Positions 40,508 through 49,262 of a DNA stretch of 64,000 nucleotides are shown here, piece after piece. Source of the DNA: Phenylobacterium sp. LH3H17 (GTDB taxonomy: Bacteria > Pseudomonadota > Alphaproteobacteria > Caulobacterales > Caulobacteraceae). The notes under the pieces were generated by a model that made no database searches, was not told the DNA's origin, and saw nothing but the letters and a program-made list of their open reading frames with translations. Both the position numbers and the translations under genes were made by a program. Numbering within the stretch: position 1 is the stretch's first letter; each line of letters starts with the position of its first letter. Location: NCBI RefSeq assembly GCF_024298925.1, contig NZ_CP101283.1, positions 620,001 to 684,000 on the forward strand, written 5' to 3'.

Positions 40508-41845
40508 GTGACCGTGACTGCAGCCGAGACTCCGCTTCGCATCGCCGTAGTCGGCGGAGGTATCGCCGGCCTGTCCGCCGCTTGGATGCTGGGACAACGC
40601 CATCAGGTCGTGCTGTTCGAGGGCGACAATCGCGTGGGGGGCCATGCCAACACCGCCGAGGCGCCCGGCCGCAAGGGACCAGTCCCGGTGGACACCGGCT
40701 TCATCGTCTATAACGAGCCCAACTACCCGAACTTCACCGCCCTGTTGGAGCACCTGGGCGTGGCAAGCCGCCCCGCCGACATGGCGCTCAGCGTCTCTTT
40801 CGACGAGGGCGAGTTCGAGTACTCCTCGGGCGCCCTGTTCGCCCAGCTCAGCAATCTGTTCTCGGCGCGGTTCTGGTCGATGCTGCGCGACGTGAACCGG
40901 TTCTACCGCCAGGGGCCGCGTGACCTGGCCGGCCTGGACGCGCCGCTCACCTCGCTGGACGACTACCTGACGGAGAAGGGGTACTGCCAGGCCTTCCGGG
41001 ACGACCACCTGATCCCTCAGGCCGCCGCCATCTGGTCGACCCCGGTGGGCGCGATCGCCGACTATCCGGCGGCGGCGCTGATCCGCTTCTTCCAGAACCA
41101 CGGGATGATGAGCCTGTTCGGGCGCGGCAAATGGCGCACGGTGGCCGGCGGCAGCCGCGCCTATGTGGGCCCTCTGGCCGCGGCCTTCGGCGGCGAGATC
41201 CGAACGGGGGTGCGGGTCAGCTCCATCCAAAGGGATGCGACAGGCGTGACGATCCGCGACGCCCGGGGCCATGCCGAGCGCTTCGATCAGGTGGTGATCG
41301 CCACCCATGGGGACACGGCGCTGTCGCTGCTGGATGACGCGGGCCCGGAGGAGAGGCGGCTGCTGTCGGCCTTCCGCTACACGCGAAACCTGGCGGTGCT
41401 GCACACCGATCCGAGCCTGATGCCGCGGCGCCGGGCAGCCTGGACGAGCTGGAATCATATCGGCCGGCGCGACGCGCCCAATGAGGGCTGCGTCACCTAT
41501 TGGATGAACCGGCTGCAGTCGATCAAGGACGCCGGCGACCTGTTCGTCACCCTCAACCCCACCCGCGAGATCGCGCCCGAGACCGTGATCCATACCGACG
41601 TTTACGACCACCCGCTGTTCGACGCCGGGGCGATCGCCGCCCAGGAACAACTCTGGTCGCTGCAGGGCGTGCGTCGGACCTGGTTCTGCGGCTCGTATTT
41701 CGGCCACGGCTTCCACGAGGACGCCCTGCAGTCGGGCCTGGCCGTCGCCGAGACGCTGGGTGATGTGCGCCGGCCCTGGACCGTCGACGACGAGTCGGGC
41801 CGCATCCATGCGCGACCGGCGCAGCCCCTGGAGCGAGCCGCGTGA
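40508..41845 (+). CDS. FAD-dependent amine-oxidase-like (NAD(P)-binding) oxidoreductase
   Basis: 445 residues. N-terminal dinucleotide motif VVGGGIAGLSAAWML (about 15-30) with EGDNRVGGHANT, the flavin-binding pattern of the MAO/phytoene-desaturase superfamily; a C-terminal FAD-binding stretch WFCGSYFGHGFHEDA. Proteins with this domain next to DUF1365 and cyclopropane-synthase-like genes are associated with unusual fatty-acid formation and singlet-oxygen responses in alphaproteobacteria. GTG start 40508 (or GTG 40514 with AGGTGA site). Co-translated with the DUF1365 gene (GTGA). Confidence 0.9.
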   Translation: MTVTAAETPLRIAVVGGGIAGLSAAWMLGQRHQVVLFEGDNRVGGHANTAEAPGRKGPVPVDTGFIVYNEPNYPNFTALLEHLGVASRPADMALSVSFDEGEFEYSSGALFAQLSNLFSARFWSMLRDVNRFYRQGPRDLAGLDAPLTSLDDYLTEKGYCQAFRDDHLIPQAAAIWSTPVGAIADYPAAALIRFFQNHGMMSLFGRGKWRTVAGGSRAYVGPLAAAFGGEIRTGVRVSSIQRDATGVTIRDARGHAERFDQVVIATHGDTALSLLDDAGPEERRLLSAFRYTRNLAVLHTDPSLMPRRRAAWTSWNHIGRRDAPNEGCVTYWMNRLQSIKDAGDLFVTLNPTREIAPETVIHTDVYDHPLFDAGAIAAQEQLWSLQGVRRTWFCGSYFGHGFHEDALQSGLAVAETLGDVRRPWTVDDESGRIHARPAQPLERAA

Positions 41846-42621
41846 CGCCGTTCGCGTCCGGAATCTATCCGGGCGTCGTGACCCACACGCGGGTCAAGCC
41901 CCGGGCGCATCGGCTGCGCTACCGCATCTTCATGCTGCTGCTGGATCTGGACGAGATCTCCGCCCTGGACCGGGGGCTGAGGTTGTTCGCCCACAATCGG
42001 TTCGCGCTCACCGGCTTCCATGAGGCCGATCATCTGAACGGCTCGGGGGCGGACCTGAAGGCCCAGGTGGAGGCCCATCTCGCCGCCGCCGGCGTCGCCC
42101 ACGGCGGGGCGGTGCGGATGCTGGCCATGCCGCGAATCCTGGGCGGCGTGTTCAATCCGCTCACTGTCTATTTCTGCCACCGGCGAGACGGGATCCTGTC
42201 GGCGATCCTTTATGAGGTGACCAACACCTTCGGCGAGCGGCACAGCTACGTGATCGACGCCGGCGGCCGGCAAGGCTGTGACAAGGCCTTCTTTGTCTCG
42301 CCGTTCATGGACATGGAGCTCTCCTACGTCTTTCGGATCGCGCCTCCGGGCGAGCGGGTCTCGGTTGGCGTGGATGTTTATGACGCCGATGGCCTGGTGC
42401 TGGCGACGGCCTTCGGGGGAAGGCGCGTGGAGCTCTCGGACCGCGCTCTGTTCCGGGCTTGGCGAGACCATCCCCTGATGACCTTGGGCGTCATGGCCGC
42501 GATCCATTGGGAGGCCCTGAAGATCTGGCGCAAGGGCGAGCGAGTGCGGCGGCGGCCCGCGCCGCCGGCGGCTCCGGTCACCGTCGTCCGGGCGCGCAAT
42601 CCTTCGCCCGCAGGCGGTTGA
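41842..42621 (+). CDS. DUF1365-family protein
   Basis: 259 residues. Typical DUF1365 elements: GVVTHTRVKPRAHRLRYRIFMLLLDLDE at the N-terminus, RMLAMPRILGGVFNPLTVYFCH, VTNTFGERHSY and DKAFFVSPFMDM. Usually found downstream of FAD amine-oxidase genes of the same cluster and linked to formation of modified membrane fatty acids. The start GTG overlaps the upstream stop. The C-terminal ~25 residues are Pro/Arg-rich and probably disordered. Confidence 0.9.
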   Translation: MTPFASGIYPGVVTHTRVKPRAHRLRYRIFMLLLDLDEISALDRGLRLFAHNRFALTGFHEADHLNGSGADLKAQVEAHLAAAGVAHGGAVRMLAMPRILGGVFNPLTVYFCHRRDGILSAILYEVTNTFGERHSYVIDAGGRQGCDKAFFVSPFMDMELSYVFRIAPPGERVSVGVDVYDADGLVLATAFGGRRVELSDRALFRAWRDHPLMTLGVMAAIHWEALKIWRKGERVRRRPAPPAAPVTVVRARNPSPAGG

Positions 42622-42741
42622 AGCGCGCCTAGAACGGCGCATACGGACAAATCTATATTTCATCTGTGTCGTCAAATCGTGTCTGGCGCACGGGGAACCG
42701 GCGCCGCAAAATAGTTTCCATACTCGGACATGGAAATTGTG

Positions 42742-44625
42742 ATGAGTGATTCTCCCCCCTCCCAGCGGAGGGCGGGACCTTCTGACTCCGCACCGAAGGT
42801 GGATGTCAGTCAGATGCCCAGGGTCTTGCAGCGGATCACCGCCCTGGCCCTGAAGTATCCGGGTCGCGTGTCGCTGGCCATTATCTGCTCGCTGGGGTCC
42901 GCCGTGGCGAGCCTCACCTTGCCGCGCCTGTTCGGCAACGCGGTCGATCAGGCCCAGGTGCTGCTCACGGCCGGCGCCGGCCATGCGGGGGAGGCTCAGG
43001 CGGCGCTGTGGGGCACCGCCCTGCTGGTGATCGCCGCCACCATCGTGCGCGGCCTGATGACCATGGCCGCCGGCTATCACGGGGAATATGTCAGCCAGCA
43101 GGTCGGTTACGACCTGCGCCTGCGCTTCTTCCAGCAGCTGCAGCGGCTCAGCTTCGGTTTCCATGACCGCATCCATTCGGGCGACCTGATCACCCGGGGC
43201 ATGCTCGATCTGGAGGGGGCGCGGGTCTTCATCCAGGGCGGGATGATGCAGGCCCTGACGCTCACCCTGCTGCTCGGCTTCGCCAGCTACATGATGCTGT
43301 CGACCGACGTGGTCATGGGGCTGATCGGCCTGGCCTTCGTGCCGATCGCCGGCGCGGCGCTGGGGCGGATGGGCTTCCTGCTGCGGGTCACCTGGCTGCG
43401 AGTGCAGGAGCTGATGGCGATCCTGACGCTCACCATGGAGGAGAACCTGCAGGGCATCCGCGTGGTTCGCGCCTTCGCCGGCAAGCGCTTCGAGATGGCC
43501 AAGTTCGACGCCGCCTCGCTGGACGCGCTCCACTATTCCTACAAGCGCATCACCCTGCGGTTCCGGGCGGTGTCGGTGATGCAGGTGTCGTTCTACGGCT
43601 CCATGGGCCTGCTGCTCTGGTACGGCGGCCACAAGGTGATCGACGGGACGATGTCGGTGGGCAAGCTGACCGAGTTCCTCACCTACATGACCCTGCTGCA
43701 GACCCCGATCCGCCAGATCGCCATGATCTTCAACGCCGCGGCGCGGGCCACCTCCTCGGGGGCGCGGCTGTTCGAGGTGCTGGATCTGGAGCCGGAGATC
43801 GCCGACGCGCCCGGCGCCAAGGCGCTGGCGCCGACCAAGGGAACCCTGCGCTTCGACCATGTGGATTTCGCCTACGACCCGGGCGGCAAGCAGATCCTGA
43901 AGGATGTCAGCTTCGAGGTGCGCGCGGGCCAGACCCTGGGCGTCGTCGGGCCGCCGGGCAGCGGCAAGTCGACCCTCGCCAACCTGATCCCGCGCTTCTA
44001 CGACGTCACCGGCGGTGCGATCACCATCGACGGCCAGGACATCCGCGACGTGACCCTGGCGTCCTTGCGGGAATATGTCGGCCTGGTGCAGCAGGAGGCC
44101 TTCCTGTTCGACTCGTCCATCGGCCACAACGTCGCCTATGCCGATCCCTGGGCGGCCGAAGATCGCATCGTCGACGCCGCCAAGACCGCCCAGATCCACG
44201 ACCACATCGCCGGCTTGCCGGAGACCTATGAGACCCGGGTCGGCGAGCGCGGCGTGGCCCTGTCCGGCGGCCAGCGACAGCGGATGAGCATCGCCCGCGG
44301 CGTGGTGCCGGGCCCCGGCGTGATGATCTTCGATGACTCCACGGCCGCCATCGACGCGGTGACCGAACGCCGCGTGCGCGACGCGCTCGCCCACGCCACC
44401 CAGACCAAGGCCACCATCGTTATCGCTCACCGGCTGTCGTCCCTGATGCACGCCGACCACATCATCGTCCTGGACGACGGCCAGGTGGTGGAGCGTGGGA
44501 CCCATGCCGAGCTGGTCCGGCAGGGTGGGGTCTATGCTGATCTCTATGAGCTGCAGACCCGCTCCGACGCAGAGGCGGTGCTGGACGATGCGCCCGTGCT
44601 CGAGACCGAGGAGGTCCGCGGATGA
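42742..44625 (+). CDS. ABC transporter half, fused TM and nucleotide-binding domains (degenerate site subunit)
   Basis: 627 residues: six membrane helices (about 30-340) and a nucleotide-binding domain with Walker A GPPGSGKST (about 404-412), signature LSGGQRQRMS, Walker B VMIFDDS and H-loop IVIAHRLSS. The Walker B Glu that activates water is replaced by Asp (FDDS), the hallmark of the degenerate site in heterodimeric exporters. Start ATG 42742 has a GGAA site; an ATG at 42730 is in frame. The partner half-transporter follows with an ATGA overlap. Type IV ABC exporter, substrate unknown. Confidence 0.92.
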   Translation: MSDSPPSQRRAGPSDSAPKVDVSQMPRVLQRITALALKYPGRVSLAIICSLGSAVASLTLPRLFGNAVDQAQVLLTAGAGHAGEAQAALWGTALLVIAATIVRGLMTMAAGYHGEYVSQQVGYDLRLRFFQQLQRLSFGFHDRIHSGDLITRGMLDLEGARVFIQGGMMQALTLTLLLGFASYMMLSTDVVMGLIGLAFVPIAGAALGRMGFLLRVTWLRVQELMAILTLTMEENLQGIRVVRAFAGKRFEMAKFDAASLDALHYSYKRITLRFRAVSVMQVSFYGSMGLLLWYGGHKVIDGTMSVGKLTEFLTYMTLLQTPIRQIAMIFNAAARATSSGARLFEVLDLEPEIADAPGAKALAPTKGTLRFDHVDFAYDPGGKQILKDVSFEVRAGQTLGVVGPPGSGKSTLANLIPRFYDVTGGAITIDGQDIRDVTLASLREYVGLVQQEAFLFDSSIGHNVAYADPWAAEDRIVDAAKTAQIHDHIAGLPETYETRVGERGVALSGGQRQRMSIARGVVPGPGVMIFDDSTAAIDAVTERRVRDALAHATQTKATIVIAHRLSSLMHADHIIVLDDGQVVERGTHAELVRQGGVYADLYELQTRSDAEAVLDDAPVLETEEVRG

Positions 44626-46493
44626 GCGACATCACGGCCGACATCCCCTCGAACGAGGCGCCGCGCCAGCCGCGCGCCTCCCTGGGCTCCTCCGAGGGCG
44701 ACGACATCTTCGGGACCTTCGACACCAAGGTCGCGCGGCGGTTCTTCGTCTTCCTCAAGCCGCACAAGAAGGCCTTCGCCATGGCGGTGGTCGCTGTGTT
44801 GGTGGCGGCGATCTCGGTGGTGGCCATCCCGGCCCTGATCGGACAGGCGGTCAATTCGGCGGTGGCCGGGGACGGGGCCAAGCTGGACCGCACCCTGCTG
44901 GCCTTCGCGGCCCTGGTGGTGGTCTATTCGATCGCCTTCTTCATGGAGCAGTGGCTGTCGGCGCGGCTGGCCCAACGGGTGATCTTCGACATCCGCCGCA
45001 AGATGTTCGACCACTTCCAGGATGTGTCGCTGTCCTTCATGGACAAGACCCATGTGGGCCGGATCATGGCCCGGCTGCAGGGCGACGTGAACGCCCTGCA
45101 GGAGTTCCTGGAGAGCTCCACAGGCGCCATCGGCGACGTGGTCATGCTGGTGGGGATCACCGCGGTTCTGCTCAGCATGGACCTGAAGTTGGGCCTGCTG
45201 ACCCTCACCGTCCTGCCGGCCCTGATCCTGATCCGGGCGATCTGGCTGCCGTTCTCGAAGTCCAGCTTCCGGGAGGCGCGCGACGCCTCCTCCACCGCCA
45301 ACTCGGCCCTGGCCGAGAACATCAACGGCATCCGCACGGTGCAGGAGACCCGGCGTGAGGCGGTGAACTTCGAGCTCTACAAGGAGAAGGCCCGCGAAAA
45401 CATGGACGCGCAGAACGGCGCGGCCTGGATGACCCAGATCATGGTGCCGACGGTGGACGTGCTGACCGGCTTCGCCGTGGCCATCGTCATCGTGGTGGGC
45501 GGCGGCGCGGTGCTGGGCGGGCGGCTGGATGTCGGCGTCATGGTCGCCTTCATCTTCTATGTGCAGCGGTTCTTCGATCCCGTCCGCATGCTGTCCATGC
45601 AGTATACGATCATGCAGCGGGCCATGGCCGCGGGGCACCGGATCTTCGAGGTGCTGGACGTCTCCATCGCCATCCAGGACAAGCCCGACGCGATTCCGCT
45701 GAAGGACATCCCGGCCACGGTCGAGTTCAGGAACGTCACCTTCGGCTACGATCCCAAGCGCCCGGTGCTGCACGATATCAGCCTGACGGTGCGGCCCAAG
45801 GAGGTGGTGGCCCTGGTCGGGCCGACGGGTTCGGGCAAGACCTCGATCATCGCGCTCACCCACCGCTTCTATGAGGTCGACAAGGGTCAGGTCCTGGTGG
45901 GCGGCCACGACGTGCGCGACGTCACCCTCGACAGCCTGGGCGCCACCATCGGCATGGTGCTGCAGGAGCCGTTCCTGTTCACCGGCACCATCGAGCAGAA
46001 CATCCGCTACAACACCGAAGGCGCCACCACCGAGGACGTCATCGCCGCGGCCAAGGCGGTCTCGGCCCACGACTTCATCATGCGGCTGCCCGAGGGCTAC
46101 CAGACCATGCTGGGCCAGCGGGGACGCAACATCTCCATGGGCCAGCGGCAGCTGATCTCGTTCGCCCGCGCCCTGGTGGCCGACCCGCAGATCCTGATCC
46201 TCGACGAGGCGACGGCCAATATCGACAGCTTCACCGAGCAGGCGATCCAGAAGGCGCTGAAGGTGCTGTTCGCCGGCCGCACCTGCATGGTCATCGCCCA
46301 CCGGCTGGCCACCATCCGCGACGCGGCCCGCATCGTGGTGCTGCAGCAGGGCCGCATCCTCGAGCAGGGGCCGCACGACGAGCTGATGGCCCATGGCGGG
46401 CTGTACGCCCACCTCTACACCTCGGCCCACGCCTCGTTCGACGACCAGGTGGTGGCGGTGACGGGCGACGCGGAGTTCGCGACGCGGACCTGA
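44622..46493 (+). CDS. ABC transporter half, fused TM and nucleotide-binding domains (canonical ATPase subunit)
   Basis: 623 residues: six membrane helices (about 35-330) and a nucleotide-binding domain with Walker A GPTGSGKTS (about 399-407), Walker B ILILDEATANID with intact catalytic Glu, and H-loop VIAHRLATI. The signature is ISMGQRQL instead of LSGGQ. Together with the upstream subunit this makes one consensus and one degenerate ATP site, as in LmrCD/TM287-288-type heterodimers. Translationally coupled. Likely exports hydrophobic compounds, drugs or lipids. Confidence 0.93.
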   Translation: MSDITADIPSNEAPRQPRASLGSSEGDDIFGTFDTKVARRFFVFLKPHKKAFAMAVVAVLVAAISVVAIPALIGQAVNSAVAGDGAKLDRTLLAFAALVVVYSIAFFMEQWLSARLAQRVIFDIRRKMFDHFQDVSLSFMDKTHVGRIMARLQGDVNALQEFLESSTGAIGDVVMLVGITAVLLSMDLKLGLLTLTVLPALILIRAIWLPFSKSSFREARDASSTANSALAENINGIRTVQETRREAVNFELYKEKARENMDAQNGAAWMTQIMVPTVDVLTGFAVAIVIVVGGGAVLGGRLDVGVMVAFIFYVQRFFDPVRMLSMQYTIMQRAMAAGHRIFEVLDVSIAIQDKPDAIPLKDIPATVEFRNVTFGYDPKRPVLHDISLTVRPKEVVALVGPTGSGKTSIIALTHRFYEVDKGQVLVGGHDVRDVTLDSLGATIGMVLQEPFLFTGTIEQNIRYNTEGATTEDVIAAAKAVSAHDFIMRLPEGYQTMLGQRGRNISMGQRQLISFARALVADPQILILDEATANIDSFTEQAIQKALKVLFAGRTCMVIAHRLATIRDAARIVVLQQGRILEQGPHDELMAHGGLYAHLYTSAHASFDDQVVAVTGDAEFATRT

Positions 46494-46500
46494 GCGAGCT

Positions 46501-46620
46501 AGATCCTCCCCTCTTGGGGGAGGGGGACCGCGAAGCGGTGGAGGGGGTTGAAGCCCACAGGCAAGGGTCAATGTCTCCTCAGTCAGCTTCGCTGACAGCT
46601 CCCCCAGAGGGGGAGCATCT
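46501..46620. repeat. Palindromic GC-rich intergenic repeat, copy 3
   Basis: AGATCCTCCCCTCTTGGGGGAGG at the left, GGAGGGGGTTGAAGC in the middle, CAGCTCCCCCAGAGGGGGAGCATCT at the right. About 120 bp between the ABC operon end and the peptidase gene. Same family as copies 1, 2 and 4, shorter in the left arm. Confidence 0.9.
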
Positions 46621-46659
46621 GACTATATTGACCCTCCCGCCGTCGTCAGAGTCTCCCCC

Positions 46660-48312
46660 ATGCTCCGCACCGCCCTCGCACTCTCGCTGTTCGCCACCGC
46701 CGCCCAGGCCCAGGACTCCGGCCCCATCGATCCGGCGCGGCTGTCGGCGATCGTCAAGACCATGGCCGCGCCCGAGTTCGAGGGACGTGGCCCTGGCTCG
46801 GCCGGCGAGGCCAAGACCATCGCCTATCTGACGCAGGAGTTCGCAGCTCTGGGCCTGGAGCCGGCCGGCGAGAAGGGCGCCTGGACGCAGGACGTGGCCC
46901 TGGTGAAGTTCGAGCTGCCAGGCGCCTCGACGATCTCGCTCAGCCAGGACGGCGCGGTCCGGCCCCTGGTGCGCGGAACCGACATCTCGGTCTCGACCCT
47001 GCGGCCGGTCGATAGGGTGGCGATCAAGGACGCGCCGCTGGTCTTCGTGGGCTATGGCGTCACCGCCCCGGAGCGCGGCTGGGACGACTACAAGGACGTC
47101 GACTTGAAGGGCAAGATCGCCGTCTTCCTGATCAGCGACCCCGACTTCGAGGCCAAGGCCGGTGAGCCGGTGGCCGGGACGTTCGGCGGCCAGGCGGCCA
47201 CCTATTACGCCCGCTGGACCTACAAGTACGAGGAGGCGGCGCGGCGAGGCGCCTTGGGCGCCCTTATCGTCCACGAGGCGCCGGGAGCGGGCTATGGCTG
47301 GTCGACGGTGATCGCCTCCAATGGCGAAGCCTTCGACATCGTCCGCGCCGACCCGGCCAAGGACAAGCTGTTGCTGCAGGGGTGGCTGACCCGCGAGGCG
47401 GCGGCCGACCTGTTCGCCAAGGCCGGCCTCGACCTGGAGGCGCAGAAGGTCGCCGCCCGGTCGAAGGCCTTCAAGCCCGTGGCCCTGAAGGGCGCCGCCT
47501 TCTCGGCCGACTATTCGGTGGTCCACACCCAGGTGGTCAGCCGCAACGTCATCGGCAAGCTGACCGGCGCCAGGCGGCCGAACGAGAGCGTGATGTTCTC
47601 CGCACACTGGGACGCCTATGGGCTGGGCGCGCCCGATGCGTCAGGCAAGACCGATCGCCCCGGAGCCCTGGACGACGCCATCGGGGTGGCAGGGGTCATG
47701 GAGATCGCCCGGGCCTTCAAGGCCGGACCGCGGCCCGACCGCACCCTGGTCTTCGCCGCCTGGACCGCCGAGGAGCGCGGCCTGTTGGGCTCGGAATATT
47801 ACGGCGTCAATCCGACGGTCCCGCTGGAGACCATGGCCGCCAACCTGACCATGGACGTGCTGCAGCCCGTGGGGCCCGCCAGGGACGTGGTGCTGATCGG
47901 GGCCGGCCAGAGCGACCTGGAAGACCAGCTCGCCGCGGCGGCGAAACGCCAGGACCGCACGGTGACGCCGGACGCCCACCCGGAGCGGGCGCTGTTCTAC
48001 CGCGCCGACCATTTCAGCCTGGCCAAGCGCGGGGTGCCCGTGTTGCTGCTGATGGGGCTGGGTGGCGGCCAGGACCTGATCGCGGGCGGCCGCGCGGCGG
48101 GCGAGGCCTGGGTCAGCGACTACACGGCCAACTGCTACCATAAGACCTGCGACGTCTGGCGCGCGGACTGGGACCTGCGCGGCGCGGCGCAGGACGTGGC
48201 CCTGCTCTACGAGATGGGCAAGGAAACCGCCAACTCGACGGCCTGGCCCAACTGGAAGCCCGGCTCGGAGTTCAAGCCGCTGCGCGACGCCAGCGCGGCG
48301 AAGCGGAGGTAG
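46660..48312 (+). CDS. Secreted M28-family metallopeptidase
   Basis: 550 residues: signal peptide (MLRTALALSLFATAAQA), a protease-associated (PA) domain with VFVGYGVTAPERGWDDY, and the M28 catalytic domain. Zinc ligands visible: His in FSAHWDAYG, Asp in GALDDAIG, Glu pair in TAEERGLLGSEY, Asp in NLTMDV and His in NCYHKTCD. Aminopeptidase or glutamate-carboxypeptidase-like, periplasmic or extracellular. A paralog lies at 56869-58518; the N-terminal and C-terminal thirds correspond closely. Confidence 0.92.
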   Translation: MLRTALALSLFATAAQAQDSGPIDPARLSAIVKTMAAPEFEGRGPGSAGEAKTIAYLTQEFAALGLEPAGEKGAWTQDVALVKFELPGASTISLSQDGAVRPLVRGTDISVSTLRPVDRVAIKDAPLVFVGYGVTAPERGWDDYKDVDLKGKIAVFLISDPDFEAKAGEPVAGTFGGQAATYYARWTYKYEEAARRGALGALIVHEAPGAGYGWSTVIASNGEAFDIVRADPAKDKLLLQGWLTREAAADLFAKAGLDLEAQKVAARSKAFKPVALKGAAFSADYSVVHTQVVSRNVIGKLTGARRPNESVMFSAHWDAYGLGAPDASGKTDRPGALDDAIGVAGVMEIARAFKAGPRPDRTLVFAAWTAEERGLLGSEYYGVNPTVPLETMAANLTMDVLQPVGPARDVVLIGAGQSDLEDQLAAAAKRQDRTVTPDAHPERALFYRADHFSLAKRGVPVLLLMGLGGGQDLIAGGRAAGEAWVSDYTANCYHKTCDVWRADWDLRGAAQDVALLYEMGKETANSTAWPNWKPGSEFKPLRDASAAKRR

Positions 48313-48320
48313 GGGGCGGC

Positions 48321-49067
48321 CTACGCCAAGGTCAAGATCACCGGCCCGTTGCGCGTGGCGACCAGGCTGTGTTCGTATTGCACCGTGGGCTGATGGTCGG
48401 GCGGTGTGAGCGTCCAGCCGTCGTCGCCTTCCTCCACCCAGTCGGCGCCCAGGGACAGGAAGGGCTCGATGGTGAAGACCAGACCCTCGTGGATGCGACG
48501 ATTGTCGCGCGGCTCGTACCAGGTGGGGATCTCGCCCGGATCGTCGTGCAGGGAGCGGCCGACCCCGTGGCTGGCGAGGTTCCGGACCAGGGTGTAGCCG
48601 TTGCGGTCGGCGAAGGCCTCGATGGCCTTGCCGATCTCGTTGAGCCGCCCGCCGGACTTCACCGCGCGGATGCCGCTCCACATGGCGCGGCGGCCGTCGC
48701 GGCACAGGCGCTCGATCTTGGCCGTGACCGGCGGCACCGCGAAGCTGGCGCCGGTGTCGCCGAAATAGCCGCCGAGCTCGGCCGAGACGTCGATATTCAC
48801 CAGGTCGCCGGCCGCCACCCTGCGGTCATCGGGGATGCCGTGGGCGCAGTCGGGACCCACCGAGATGCAGGTCGCGCCCGGGAAGTTGTAGGTGATCTCC
48901 GGCGCCGAGCGGGCGCCCTCGCGCTCCAGCATGGCGCGACCCAGCTGGTCCAGTTCGCGGGTGGTGATGCCGGGCTCGAGCGCCTTGCCCATGGCTTCCA
49001 GCGTGCGGGCCACCAGCCGGCCGGCGGCCTTCAGACCCTGCAGGTCGTCGTCGTTCTCGATGGTCAT
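48321..49067 (-). CDS. map: Methionine aminopeptidase type I
   Basis: 248 residues of the pita-bread fold. Metal ligands and catalytic residues: AHGIPD His, NIDVSA and FGDTG Asp pair, SHGVGRSLHDDP His, IEPFL Glu and QYEHSLVAT Glu/His. Removes N-terminal Met from nascent proteins. The N-terminal zinc-finger extension of eukaryotic type Ia enzymes is missing. Convergent with the M28 peptidase gene, 8 bp apart. Whether this is the only map gene cannot be seen from the window. Confidence 0.92.
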   Translation of the reverse strand: MTIENDDDLQGLKAAGRLVARTLEAMGKALEPGITTRELDQLGRAMLEREGARSAPEITYNFPGATCISVGPDCAHGIPDDRRVAAGDLVNIDVSAELGGYFGDTGASFAVPPVTAKIERLCRDGRRAMWSGIRAVKSGGRLNEIGKAIEAFADRNGYTLVRNLASHGVGRSLHDDPGEIPTWYEPRDNRRIHEGLVFTIEPFLSLGADWVEEGDDGWTLTPPDHQPTVQYEHSLVATRNGPVILTLA

Positions 49068-49110
49068 GGCGGCTAATATGCACGGGGCCCCGCTTCAGCC
49101 CAAGCGCACA

Positions 49111-49253
49111 AGATGCTCCCCCTTTGGGGGAGCTGTCGGCGAAGCCGACTGAGGGGGACTTCAACTCGCGTTCGTGGGCTTCAACCCCCTCCGTCTCTCC
49201 GCTTCGCTCCGAGCCACCTCCCCCACATCGCGCTGCGCGCTGGGGGAGGATCT
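49111..49253. repeat. Palindromic GC-rich intergenic repeat, copy 4 (inverted relative to copy 2)
   Basis: AGATGCTCCCCCTTTGGGGGAGC at the left, GAGGGGGACTTCAAC and TTCAACCCCCTCCGTC in the middle, and GCGCTGGGGGAGGATCT at the right. About 143 bp. Mixed ends as in copy 2 but opposite orientation. Lies between map and the oxidoreductase gene. Confidence 0.9.
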
Positions 49254-49262
49254 GATCGGAGA

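Noticed and set aside
42622-42741. EcfG promoter GGAAC-N16-TTTC before the ABC operon
   Set aside because: The -10 part does not match CGTT in three of four positions.
41602-44505. 967-codon open frame on the minus strand across the lipid and ABC genes
   Set aside because: It lies antisense to well-supported genes with clear domains, has low-complexity His/Gly/Gln composition and arises from high-GC third-position bias.
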